Shown in pieces: positions 52,012 to 59,944 of a stretch of DNA of 64,000 bases. Position 1 is the stretch's first letter. Each line of letters opens with the position of its first letter. The stretch comes from Clostridia bacterium (GTDB lineage Bacteria; Bacillota; Clostridia; Christensenellales; Aristaeellaceae). A program made the position numbers and the translations under genes. Location of the stretch: positions 1-64,000 of the forward strand of contig JAFXUZ010000097.1 in assembly GCA_017524725.1 (NCBI GenBank), written 5' to 3'. The notes under the pieces were generated by a model. It worked only from the letters and a program-made list of their open reading frames with translations. It had not been told where the DNA came from and did no database searches.

Positions 52012-53409
52012 TCAGTAGATATGCTTGTAGGTACGGGGGAACTGGAGCACGTCGCGGATGTTGGAAACGCCCGTGATGTACATCACCAGCCGGTCAAATC
52101 CCAGGCCGAAACCGCTGTGCTGTACAGTGCCGTATTTGCGGGTGTCCAGGTAGTAGCGGTAGCTCTCCAGGGGCATATGGCGCGCTTCCATGGCTGCGAC
52201 CAGCTTGTCGTAGTCGGTCTCGCGCTCGCTGCAGCCGATGATCTCCCCGATGCCGGGGACCAGCAGGTCAGTCGCCGCGACGGTCTTCCCGTCGGGGTTC
52301 TGCTTCATATAGAAAGATTTGATCTCCTTGGGATAGTTGACAACGAACAGCGGGCGCTTGAAATACTCTTCGGTCAGGAAACGTTCATGCTCGCTCTGCA
52401 GGTCGTCTCCCCAGGAAACGGGATATTCGAACTTGCGGCCGCTCTTTTGCAGGATCTCGACGGCCTCGGTGTAGTCGACCTTGGCAAAATCGCTTTCCGA
52501 AACGTGGCGCAGTTTGTCCAGCAGGCCCTTTTCCAGGAAGCGGTCACAGAAGGCGAGCTGTTCGCCGCAGTGCTCCAGGACATCACGGATCACGTATTTG
52601 ATGAACTCTTCGCCGATCTCAATGATCTCGTGGATATCCACGAAGCATACCTCCGGCTCCACGTGCCAGAACTCGGCCACATGGCGGTTGGTGTCGCTCT
52701 TTTCGGCGCGGAAGGTGGGGCCGAAGGTATAGATGCGCCCCAGGCCGCCGAGGGCGGCCATTTCACCTTCCAGCTGGCATGAAACGGAAAGGCCCGCTTT
52801 TTCACCGAAGAAGTCTTCGCCATAGTATTCCTTTTCGGTCTTGTGCGGAGTGCTCCATGGCTGGGTGGTGATGCGGAACATCTCGCCGGCGCCTTCACAG
52901 TCGCTGTTGGTAATGATGGGCGTATGGACATAAAAATACCCGTGCTCCGTAAAATAGGTATGGATAGCATAGGCCACACGGGACCGGACCATCATCACAG
53001 TCTTCATGGTATTGGTGCGGGTGCGCAGGTGCGGGATGGTACGCAGGAATTCCAGGCTTGTCTTTTTCTTCTGCAGGGGATAATCGCCCGGGCACGGACC
53101 GAGCAGGGTCATTTCGTCCACTTCCAGTTCGACGATGTTCCTCTCTGACGCGCACACTGTTCCCCTGGCGGACAGCGCTGTCCCCAGGATCATCAGGGGC
53201 TTGATGTTGTTTTTAAAATCTTCCGGGGAATACTTTTCCTGATGGATGGTCAATTGCAGATTGGTGGTGGAGGTGGACCCGTCGTTAAGCTGGATGAAAG
53301 CCATAGGCTTTACCTCGGCGCTGGTACGCACCCAGCCGCACACAGTCACTTCCTGGCCGATGTATTTTTCCGGTTCCCTGAACAGCAGGCTGATATCGGT
53401 ATGCTTCAT
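52012..53409 (-). CDS. asnS: Asparagine-tRNA ligase
   Basis: A 465-residue class II aminoacyl-tRNA synthetase. Residues 1-110 are the OB-fold anticodon-binding domain (EVTVCGWVRTSAEVKPMAFI). Motif 2 is FRAEKSDTNRHVAEFWHVEPE near residue 230 (read in parts), and motif 3 is GFGLGFDRLVMYITG near 440. It joins Asn to tRNA-Asn. The ATG at 53409 follows AAGGGGATC. A longer frame to 53526 has no ribosome-binding site. I see no T-box leader in the short upstream region. Confidence 0.95.
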   Translation of the reverse strand: MKHTDISLLFREPEKYIGQEVTVCGWVRTSAEVKPMAFIQLNDGSTSTTNLQLTIHQEKYSPEDFKNNIKPLMILGTALSARGTVCASERNIVELEVDEMTLLGPCPGDYPLQKKKTSLEFLRTIPHLRTRTNTMKTVMMVRSRVAYAIHTYFTEHGYFYVHTPIITNSDCEGAGEMFRITTQPWSTPHKTEKEYYGEDFFGEKAGLSVSCQLEGEMAALGGLGRIYTFGPTFRAEKSDTNRHVAEFWHVEPEVCFVDIHEIIEIGEEFIKYVIRDVLEHCGEQLAFCDRFLEKGLLDKLRHVSESDFAKVDYTEAVEILQKSGRKFEYPVSWGDDLQSEHERFLTEEYFKRPLFVVNYPKEIKSFYMKQNPDGKTVAATDLLVPGIGEIIGCSERETDYDKLVAAMEARHMPLESYRYYLDTRKYGTVQHSGFGLGFDRLVMYITGVSNIRDVLQFPRTYKHIY

Positions 53410-53622
53410 TCTGATCCCCTTTTCCTGTGGTCGGCAGTTGTTCCGCTCCTGTCGCAGCGGTGCGCTGCCGGTGTCTTTTTTTATAAAATTCCTGCCGATT
53501 ATATCATACGGCAGGGGCTTTTGCAATAAGCGCGTCCAAAGATGAATTCACGACATGAATTCAACGCAGCGGAAAACACCTGTGCGAACGATCGCTTCCG
53601 CCGCCTGCGGACATCACACGTT

Positions 53623-54750
53623 TTACGTTTCTCCGTTCGTCCGGTCCATTTTTCCCCTCAGCCTGCGCATACGCTTCATCAGCGCGTCTTCCGCGGCACG
53701 GTCGGATGGGGGTGTCAGCATCATGGCCCTGGACGCGTGCTCCAGGGCCATGGGCAGGTCCCGGAGCCGGTGTTCGTATATCTTGGATAGGGCAATGTGT
53801 ATTTCCGCGCTTTGACGCTTGCGCAGGGCGCTTTCATAAAGCTCCGCGGACTCTGTATACTTCCCCTCACGCCGGGCGATCTCGGCCATCCTGACGCGGC
53901 TGAGGAACGCCAGGCCCTTCTGCCCCGCGGCCCGGTAGCATTTGCGGGCTTCCTCATTCATGCCCCGCCGTTCGTGTACCCGGCCCATGCTGTACAGGTC
54001 CTCGGAGCTTTCAAGCGAAAGCGGATCCGAATGGATCTTCATCAGCAGGTCAAGCAGAACCGGGAGGGAGCCGATATCCTGGGCGTTATGTTCCAGGATC
54101 CCCTCCAGCAGGGACATATCCCGGGTCCTTAAAAAACGGAAATAGGTTTCGGGCACCATAGCGCCCGGCAGGTCGTCCTCCCGGGTAAGGCCCAGGATCT
54201 GCTCCTCGATGTTCTTCAGATTGCATTTTTTCAGCCGCATCCGCCAAACGCGGCGGGATATGTGCAAAAGGTCGATATGCCCTTTTTCGGCCGGCAGGCG
54301 CGTCCTCTGCATCACCGCCCTGCTCCTGAGTAGGGGCAGGTCAAAAGTGACGCCGTTGAAGGTGCACAGGATGGGATGGTCCCGCATCCTTTCCGCCGTG
54401 CGGGCAATCACACTGGCTTCCTCGTTGTAATCCCGCATCAGGAACTGCTCCAGGCGGTATTTGTCTCCCTCGAAATAACCGACACCTACCAGGAACGCCA
54501 CAGTGCCCGCACCGCCGCTGAGTCCCGTGGTCTCGGTGTCAAGGAACAGGAGATCTTCCCTTCGAATGTCTGTATATTCCTGTCCCTGCAACAGCCGGAG
54601 GACCTGTCCGGACACAACGGGAGGAAGACCCATTTCCCCTGCGGGCCTTTCCTCCGTCCGAATGAGGCATTGCCCATCGGAAACAGGCGCCGAGGGCTTT
54701 TTCTGCACTGCACCGGCGGTTTTCAGTTTTTCACGCAGCGAGAGTGCCAT
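53623..54750 (-). CDS. YprB-like ribonuclease H-fold exonuclease with TPR tail
   Basis: A 375-residue protein. Residues about 85-250 form a DEDDh-like 3'-5' exonuclease core: LFLDTETTGLSGG, FNGVTFDLPLL and HNAQDIGSLPV, all the expected acidic residues present. Residues about 265-360 are helical, TPR-like (YSMGRVHERRGMNEEARKCY). This architecture matches B. subtilis YprB. The ATG at 54750 follows GGGAGAAG. It is 31 bases after the M15 gene, likely co-transcribed. Confidence 0.85.
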   Translation of the reverse strand: MALSLREKLKTAGAVQKKPSAPVSDGQCLIRTEERPAGEMGLPPVVSGQVLRLLQGQEYTDIRREDLLFLDTETTGLSGGAGTVAFLVGVGYFEGDKYRLEQFLMRDYNEEASVIARTAERMRDHPILCTFNGVTFDLPLLRSRAVMQRTRLPAEKGHIDLLHISRRVWRMRLKKCNLKNIEEQILGLTREDDLPGAMVPETYFRFLRTRDMSLLEGILEHNAQDIGSLPVLLDLLMKIHSDPLSLESSEDLYSMGRVHERRGMNEEARKCYRAAGQKGLAFLSRVRMAEIARREGKYTESAELYESALRKRQSAEIHIALSKIYEHRLRDLPMALEHASRAMMLTPPSDRAAEDALMKRMRRLRGKMDRTNGET

Positions 54751-54781
54751 CCGCTTCTCCCGATATGACTTTGTTCTTTGA

Positions 54782-55627
54782 TCATTCCCAAGAGTCGTAC
54801 AAAGCAGTGATCCTGTCCAGCGTCTCCCACCGGATGTCCTCGTCCATTTCCTCTGCCCGGCGCAGCTCCTCTGCGTTGGTCTCGTCCCCCCGCAGCATAT
54901 CACCTACCAGGCCATAGAACAGTTCCGAGGTCCCCCAGGAAAGCACATATTCCGGCAGCGTCCGCGCCTTGGCGGCATAAGTCTCATAGGGGATATCAAG
55001 GCGGGTCACCGCCACCGAGTGCTCAACGCCGATATAACGAATGTGCCATGGCTCCGGATTGCAGCCGGTCACTTTGGTCCAGCCGTCCCTGTAGCGGACG
55101 ATAAAGCCGAAATAACAGCAGTTCCGGGCGACCCATTTCCCCTCGGGCGTGTTCAGAAAATCCCGGTTGAGGTATCGGAAATTGGTGGAGACCACATCCA
55201 TGGCCAGGCCGCTCTGGTGCTCCGAAGCTCCGGGCGGGGCTACCGTTTTCTGGGCGGTCTCCCGGGAGCCCACCGAATCGACTTTGTTTTTGAACAGCAG
55301 CGACTGGGTGGAATATGACCGATAACCGGAAACCGCCAGCAGGATATACCCGTCCTCTTCCGCAGCGGAGAACATCTCTTCCAGCGCGGCAGCCGCACAG
55401 GGGACCATATAGATGCTCTCCTTCTGGCCCGCCTTGTTGGTGTCCACCTCCGGCAGGATCATTTCTTCCGGCACGTAATCCTTGGGGAGCGTTTCCCAGC
55501 GGTTGATCAGCCTCAGGAGCCCCCCGTCGTCGAAGCTGCCGGCCAGCGCATGGCCGGCAGCAAGGGAGGATATAAGCAGGACGACCATAGCGAGATCAAT
55601 AATACGCCGAAATCTCTTCTTCGCCAT
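54782..55627 (-). CDS. M15 family D,D-carboxypeptidase, tandem paralogue 1
   Basis: A 281-residue exported VanY-like peptidase. The N-terminal signal or anchor is LAMVVLLISSLAAGHALA. Zinc ligands are in GASEHQSGLAMDVV near residue 145 and EPWHIRYIG near 205, and SGYRSYSTQ near 110 precedes the site. It trims peptide stems in the cell wall. It overlaps the second paralogue gene by 32 bases. The ATG at 55627 starts MAKKRF; a longer frame to 55645 has no site. Confidence 0.9.
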   Translation of the reverse strand: MAKKRFRRIIDLAMVVLLISSLAAGHALAGSFDDGGLLRLINRWETLPKDYVPEEMILPEVDTNKAGQKESIYMVPCAAAALEEMFSAAEEDGYILLAVSGYRSYSTQSLLFKNKVDSVGSRETAQKTVAPPGASEHQSGLAMDVVSTNFRYLNRDFLNTPEGKWVARNCCYFGFIVRYRDGWTKVTGCNPEPWHIRYIGVEHSVAVTRLDIPYETYAAKARTLPEYVLSWGTSELFYGLVGDMLRGDETNAEELRRAEEMDEDIRWETLDRITALYDSWE

Positions 55628-56402
55628 CTTCGCTCGTCTCCACAATGATGACCTCGTTGGGCAGGTTCATCCTCATCACAAGGGCATCAAAATCACCGCC
55701 CCGGGCTTCCCAGGAGGCGATATACCCCTCCCATTCCAGGGTAAACTCCTCCAGGGAAAGGTGATTGTCACACATATATTTGGCGCATTCCCTGCCGACG
55801 TACCTCAGATGCCAGGGCTCGTACTTGATGCCGGTGATCTCTTCTTTGTCGCTTTCGTAGCGTATGACGAAACCGAATTCCCAGCAGTGCTCAGCCATCC
55901 ATTTGGCCTCGGCCGTTTCGGCGAAACGGTAGTTCATGCCGTCCTTCTTTGTCCATTCGTAATTCAGGATGTCTGCACACAAGCCGGTCTGGTGCTCCGA
56001 CGCGCCGGGATACTGGACCAGTCCGTCGTCATAACCCATGGAATCCACCCGGTTGAAATACATGGTCCTTTGCGTCTGGTAGCTGCGGTAGCCGCTTTTG
56101 ACGTACAGGGTGAGGCCGTATTCGTTCTGCGCCGTGCTGAACATGCTTTCCAGTGCACGGGAAACGGTTTTCCGCATCTGGGTATTCCCCACCGTGCGTT
56201 TAACCGTCAGCGTCACCAGGTCCTGGGGCTCATAATCCCCGGACAGGAGCCTTTCCCGGTTCGCCAGGGTCAGGTAACCCTCCTTGTTGGCAAGGATGTC
56301 CGGCGCAATGGGGTAAGTCCATTCCGGTTCACAAAAGACAGGAGCAGGCAGAAGTACCGCCAGGGCCAGCATCAGTCCCAGGATCAGGGTTTTTGTTTTC
56401 AA
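55596..56402 (-). CDS. M15 family D,D-carboxypeptidase, tandem paralogue 2
   Basis: A 268-residue exported VanY-like peptidase with a signal peptide (LILGLMLALAVLLPAPVFC). The zinc motif GASEHQTGLCADIL lies near residue 155 and EPWHLRYVG near 213. It has an acidic C-terminal tail (VETSEDGEEEI) not found in the others. The TTG at 56402 follows GGAGGCGCAG; an upstream GTG at 56423 lacks a ribosome-binding site, so the start is uncertain. It is the middle gene of the three. Confidence 0.88.
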   Translation of the reverse strand: MKTKTLILGLMLALAVLLPAPVFCEPEWTYPIAPDILANKEGYLTLANRERLLSGDYEPQDLVTLTVKRTVGNTQMRKTVSRALESMFSTAQNEYGLTLYVKSGYRSYQTQRTMYFNRVDSMGYDDGLVQYPGASEHQTGLCADILNYEWTKKDGMNYRFAETAEAKWMAEHCWEFGFVIRYESDKEEITGIKYEPWHLRYVGRECAKYMCDNHLSLEEFTLEWEGYIASWEARGGDFDALVMRMNLPNEVIIVETSEDGEEEISAYY

Positions 56403-56419
56403 CTGCGCCTCCACCTCCG

Positions 56420-57094
56420 TCACAAGCCGCTCATCGCCGCTTCAAAACGCGCTTCCTTCAGCTGCTCGATATAATACTCAAAGGGAATATCGCTTTCATG
56501 GATGCGCCGGGCATGGTCCACACCCACGAATCGCAAATGCCATGGCTCATAGCTGTAGCCGGTCACGTCGGTCCATTCATCCTTATAGCGGATAATGAAG
56601 CCGAAGCGCCAGCAGTTTTCAGCCACCCACTTCCCTTCGTCAGTCTCGCCGAAAGCAAAGGTAAGGGAATGGTCCCGGGAGGTTCCGATGTCCATGGCCA
56701 GGCCCAGCTGGTGTTCGCTGCATCCCGGCGGAGCCACCAGGAGCATCGCTTTCTGCCGGCCGACGCTTGCCACCTTCCTGGCGAAGATGGCGTTCTGGGT
56801 GGAATAGCTACGGTACCCGGAGACCGCTGTCAGGACGAAACCCTTCTCGTCCTTTGCCGCCGTGAACAACCCCTCAAGCCCGGACGCTGCGTCCCGCCTC
56901 AGGAGCACCGCGTCGGACACGCGTTTCACGTCCGGCATCACCAGGTCCTGCGGCACATAATCCGCCGTCAGGGGATAATCCCGGTTCACAAGGAACAAAT
57001 ACCCTCCCAGGTTCATCTGGTCGGCATATTCCCGAAGAGTCCCCGACCCCAGGGACACAAGGATCATCAGCAGTGAAAAGAGTTTTTGCAGCAT
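56420..57094 (-). CDS. M15 family D,D-carboxypeptidase, tandem paralogue 3
   Basis: A 224-residue exported VanY-like peptidase with a signal peptide (LFSLLMILVSLGSG). The zinc motif GCSEHQLGLAMDIG lies near residue 128 and EPWHLRFVG near 186. SGYRSYSTQ is present. It is the shortest copy and first in the operon. The ATG at 57094 follows GGAGGACGG. A -10 TATAAT lies on the minus strand at 57161-57156, so this is the probable operon promoter. Confidence 0.88.
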   Translation of the reverse strand: MLQKLFSLLMILVSLGSGTLREYADQMNLGGYLFLVNRDYPLTADYVPQDLVMPDVKRVSDAVLLRRDAASGLEGLFTAAKDEKGFVLTAVSGYRSYSTQNAIFARKVASVGRQKAMLLVAPPGCSEHQLGLAMDIGTSRDHSLTFAFGETDEGKWVAENCWRFGFIIRYKDEWTDVTGYSYEPWHLRFVGVDHARRIHESDIPFEYYIEQLKEARFEAAMSGL

Positions 57095-57155
57095 CCGTCC
57101 TCCAGGTACCCTCGGTGATTCGTTACAGGAAGCCCAAACAAAAAACACATAGTGG

Positions 57156-57161
57156 ATTATA
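57156..57161 (-). promoter_or_regulatory. -10 element before the M15 tandem operon
   Basis: TATAAT on the minus strand (57161-57156), 62 bases before the ATG at 57094. A clear -35 is not visible. Confidence 0.4.
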
Positions 57162-57288
57162 CACCATTTTCAGCCTTTTTGGTATTGCTCCGCGTTTTTT
57201 TACCGTCTTTACCGCAATGTTTTTTACATTTTCATGCCTTACGCAAGGTTTTTAGTCCTGAACTATTCCGCTCCGAGCGATATACGTA

Positions 57289-59073
57289 TCAGCCGTTTTC
57301 CTCGGCTGGAGTCATCTCCAGGGAATATTTGCCACACAGCTGTTTCTGTTCGCTGTCGGGCAGCGCCAGGGTGATCCTGGTCCCCTCGGGGCCATCCTCG
57401 GAGGCAAGCACTCTTCCCGCGCCCCGCAGCACCCCGATCAGGGAATAACGACTGTAGGGGATCAGGACCGTGAACACTTTTTCCCGCGACCGGACAAACC
57501 GGACGATCTCCGAAAGCAGCAGCTCCAGCCCGGAACCGTCCAAAGCAGAGACCCTCACGGCGTCGGGCATATCCCCCGCGTCCTCCGCCAGGTCGCACTT
57601 GTTGAGTACCTCGATCCTTGGCTGGGTATCCGCACCAAGTGAATGCAGCACTTCCTCCACCGTCTGCCGATGAGCGTCCCTCTCCGGGTCGGAAGCGTCG
57701 GATACGATCACCAGGATATCCGCCAGCGCCGCCTCCTCCAGAGTGGAGCGGAAGGCTTCTACAAGGTCGTGGGGAAGCTTATTGACAAAGCCCACCGTAT
57801 CCACCAGCACAAAAGAGGCGCCGTCCTTCATGTCTACCCGCCGGGATACTGCATCCAGGGTAGCAAACAGGCGGTCTTCCACAAAAACCCCGGCACCGGA
57901 CAGGCGGTTCATCAGGCTGGACTTGCCCACATTGGTATAGCCCACCAGGGCTACGACGGGAACGGCGTTTTTTTCCCTGTTCCTGCGCCTGAGGTCCCTT
58001 TCACGCTTCATCGCATCAAGGCGGCGGCCGATATCGGCCACCTGCTCCCGGATGCGGCGGCGGTCGATCTCCAGCTTGGTCTCGCCTGGGCCCCGGGTTC
58101 CTATGCCGCCGCCCAGGCGGGAAAGCACCAGTCCCTGGCCGATCAGGTGGGTGGAACGGTATTTAAGCTGGGCGGCCATCACCTGCAGCTTGCCCTCGTT
58201 GGTCCTTGCCCTCTGAGCGAAGATATCCAGGATCAGCGCTGTCCTGTCCAGGGTCTTGGCGCCGATGATCTCCTCCAGCAGGCGTATCTGCCGCCCGGTA
58301 AGTTCATCGTCGAAGATCACCGCGTCGGCGTCCAGATTCTGCACTGCCAGTGCGATCTCGTCAGCCTTGCCCCGCCCAATATACAGGCTGCTGTCCGCCC
58401 CGGGACGTTTCTGGTAGTATTTGGCGACAACTGTCACCCCGGCGCTGTCGGCCAGGGCAGAAAGCTCATCCAGGGATCGTTCGCTGTCGCATCCGGCCAG
58501 GATCACCCTTTCCGGGCCGTCCTCCTCCCGCCGGAAACGGATATACTCGTTTTCCGACACAGCGATCTCCCGCATCCAGCCCTCCTGGTCTATGCGAGAA
58601 AAACGGTGGGCGGAAAGGAGACGGTAACGGGAATCAGCCTCCGGTTCGTAATTCCCGAAGGCTGCCATCAGGCCGGTCACCTCGCCCGTGTCGCCGACAC
58701 CTATGGCACATACCGAATCGAAGCCCATCACAGTCAGGGTGCTCAGGTCCGCTTCGCTCAGGGAATAATCACCGCCGGGATGGGTGTGGAGGAGCCTGAC
58801 CCGGTTGAGCCCCCTGGAGTGGCGGCGCAGCCTGGACCACTGGGACGACACCCGTCCGATGTCGCCCACGCGGATCTCCGGGATGCCGCCGCCGCGGGTG
58901 ACGAATACGGCGATCTCCCTGCGGATCTCAAAGGAGACCGCAGCCATCTCCGCACACAGTTCCTGCGTAATGTATTCATCAGCTCCGATCTCAAAATCAT
59001 ACCAGGCTTCCATCCTGCGGAGCACCGAATCCCTGACGCCCTCCGTATTGCCCATGATCTTCTGTTTTTCCAT
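57289..59073 (-). CDS. hflX: GTPase HflX with N-terminal JAMM-like extension
   Basis: A 594-residue protein. Residues about 170-594 are HflX: GGGIGTRGPGETKLE near residue 325, then the GTPase G1 GYTNVGKSS near 380, G3 DTVGF near 425 and G4 NKCD near 490. HflX binds ribosomes and splits stalled 70S particles in stress. Residues 1-160 are extra and contain HTHPGGDYSLSEADL, which matches the HxHP-(x7-10)-SxxD pattern of JAB/MPN metalloproteases. Whether that site binds zinc is unknown. The gene is monocistronic or leads into the M15 operon. Confidence 0.88.
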   Translation of the reverse strand: MEKQKIMGNTEGVRDSVLRRMEAWYDFEIGADEYITQELCAEMAAVSFEIRREIAVFVTRGGGIPEIRVGDIGRVSSQWSRLRRHSRGLNRVRLLHTHPGGDYSLSEADLSTLTVMGFDSVCAIGVGDTGEVTGLMAAFGNYEPEADSRYRLLSAHRFSRIDQEGWMREIAVSENEYIRFRREEDGPERVILAGCDSERSLDELSALADSAGVTVVAKYYQKRPGADSSLYIGRGKADEIALAVQNLDADAVIFDDELTGRQIRLLEEIIGAKTLDRTALILDIFAQRARTNEGKLQVMAAQLKYRSTHLIGQGLVLSRLGGGIGTRGPGETKLEIDRRRIREQVADIGRRLDAMKRERDLRRRNREKNAVPVVALVGYTNVGKSSLMNRLSGAGVFVEDRLFATLDAVSRRVDMKDGASFVLVDTVGFVNKLPHDLVEAFRSTLEEAALADILVIVSDASDPERDAHRQTVEEVLHSLGADTQPRIEVLNKCDLAEDAGDMPDAVRVSALDGSGLELLLSEIVRFVRSREKVFTVLIPYSRYSLIGVLRGAGRVLASEDGPEGTRITLALPDSEQKQLCGKYSLEMTPAEENG

Positions 59074-59228
59074 ACCGCATCCGCCTTTTCCGGCGCTGCC
59101 CTCCCCCGAGTTGTTTCCATATGATGATACATGAAGGAGCCCCGTTTGTAAAGCGTTCCCCGCCGCCCCTTGACAGGATCGGAAAAAGGGGTTACATTCA
59201 GATCATAAAAAAGCACGGAGGCGCCGCC

Positions 59229-59459
59229 ATGTTCCGGAAAAAAAACATTTTAAAAAAACACCCGGCCGTCCGGTCCTACGATCCGGCCGCGGTGCGTCCT
59301 GTCATCCGCTCCAGCATCTGTACCGGCGAAAAAAGCGCCGGCTTTCAGGATCTGAAAACCGGACGCTTTATCGAAGTCTCCCTGATCCGCGGTCAGAATG
59401 ACCTGGATGCCTTCAAGGCCGCTTACGGCATCGAGGACGACATCCCCACCGTCTACTGA
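59229..59459 (+). CDS. Small hypothetical protein (76 aa)
   Basis: A 76-residue plus-strand protein with a basic N-terminus (FRKKNILKKHPAV) and an acidic C-terminus (YGIEDDIPTVY). The middle RPVIRSSICTGEKSAGF and KTGRFIEVSLIR look conserved. The ATG follows GGAGG at seven bases. It is flanked by two minus-strand genes and overlaps the MutT-like gene 3' end by seven bases. Similar small proteins occur in Clostridia, but I cannot name a function. Confidence 0.6.
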   Translation: MFRKKNILKKHPAVRSYDPAAVRPVIRSSICTGEKSAGFQDLKTGRFIEVSLIRGQNDLDAFKAAYGIEDDIPTVY

Positions 59460-59923
59460 TCCGCATCCCCGGGATATTCCACCCGGTGGGATATCAGCCT
59501 GTCGCCGTCATAGACGAGGGTCAGGTAGAAAAACGGCGCGCCTGAGGATATCAGGTCCAGGAAGATCCTGTCCCCTTCCCACTGCTCCAGGGAAGGGATC
59601 TGCCGGTTTGGGATCCACCGAAGCTCCCCCTCGTCGCAGCCGTGAAGTTCCCCTTCAAAGCCGTCGACGGTGTAAAGGTGCATGACCTCCTGCCATTCGC
59701 CTGACAGGAAGCGGACCACCCCCCGCTTGATAAAGTCACGCACCGTAAGGCCGGTCTCCTCCCAAACCTCCCGGCGCATGCATTCCTCGGGGGTCTCCCC
59801 TTTTTCGATATGTCCGCCGACGCCGATCCACTTACCGTGATTGACGTCGTTTTTTTTGCCGACCCTGTGCAGAAGCAGGGTCTCTCCCTTTCGGCGGAGG
59901 TAGGCAAGCGTGGTCTCTTCCAT
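59453..59923 (-). CDS. NUDIX hydrolase, MutT/8-oxo-dGTPase-like
   Basis: A 156-residue NUDIX protein. The box GGHIEKGETPEECMRREV followed by WEETGL fits the full G-x5-E-x7-REUxEExGU signature. Its start LAYLRRKGETLLLHRVGKKND and the region VRFLSGEWQEVMHLYTVDGF are typical of 8-oxo-dGTP diphosphatases. It removes oxidised nucleotides, complementing the OGG1-type glycosylase elsewhere in the window. It begins 21 bases after the polC stop and is probably in the same transcript. Confidence 0.9.
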   Translation of the reverse strand: MEETTLAYLRRKGETLLLHRVGKKNDVNHGKWIGVGGHIEKGETPEECMRREVWEETGLTVRDFIKRGVVRFLSGEWQEVMHLYTVDGFEGELHGCDEGELRWIPNRQIPSLEQWEGDRIFLDLISSGAPFFYLTLVYDGDRLISHRVEYPGDADQ

Positions 59924-59944
59924 CTATGGTCCCCTTCCTTCGGA

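Noticed and set aside
53410..53622. T-box leader before asnS
   Set aside because: The upstream region is short, lacks the conserved T-box sequence and has no terminator/antiterminator pair.
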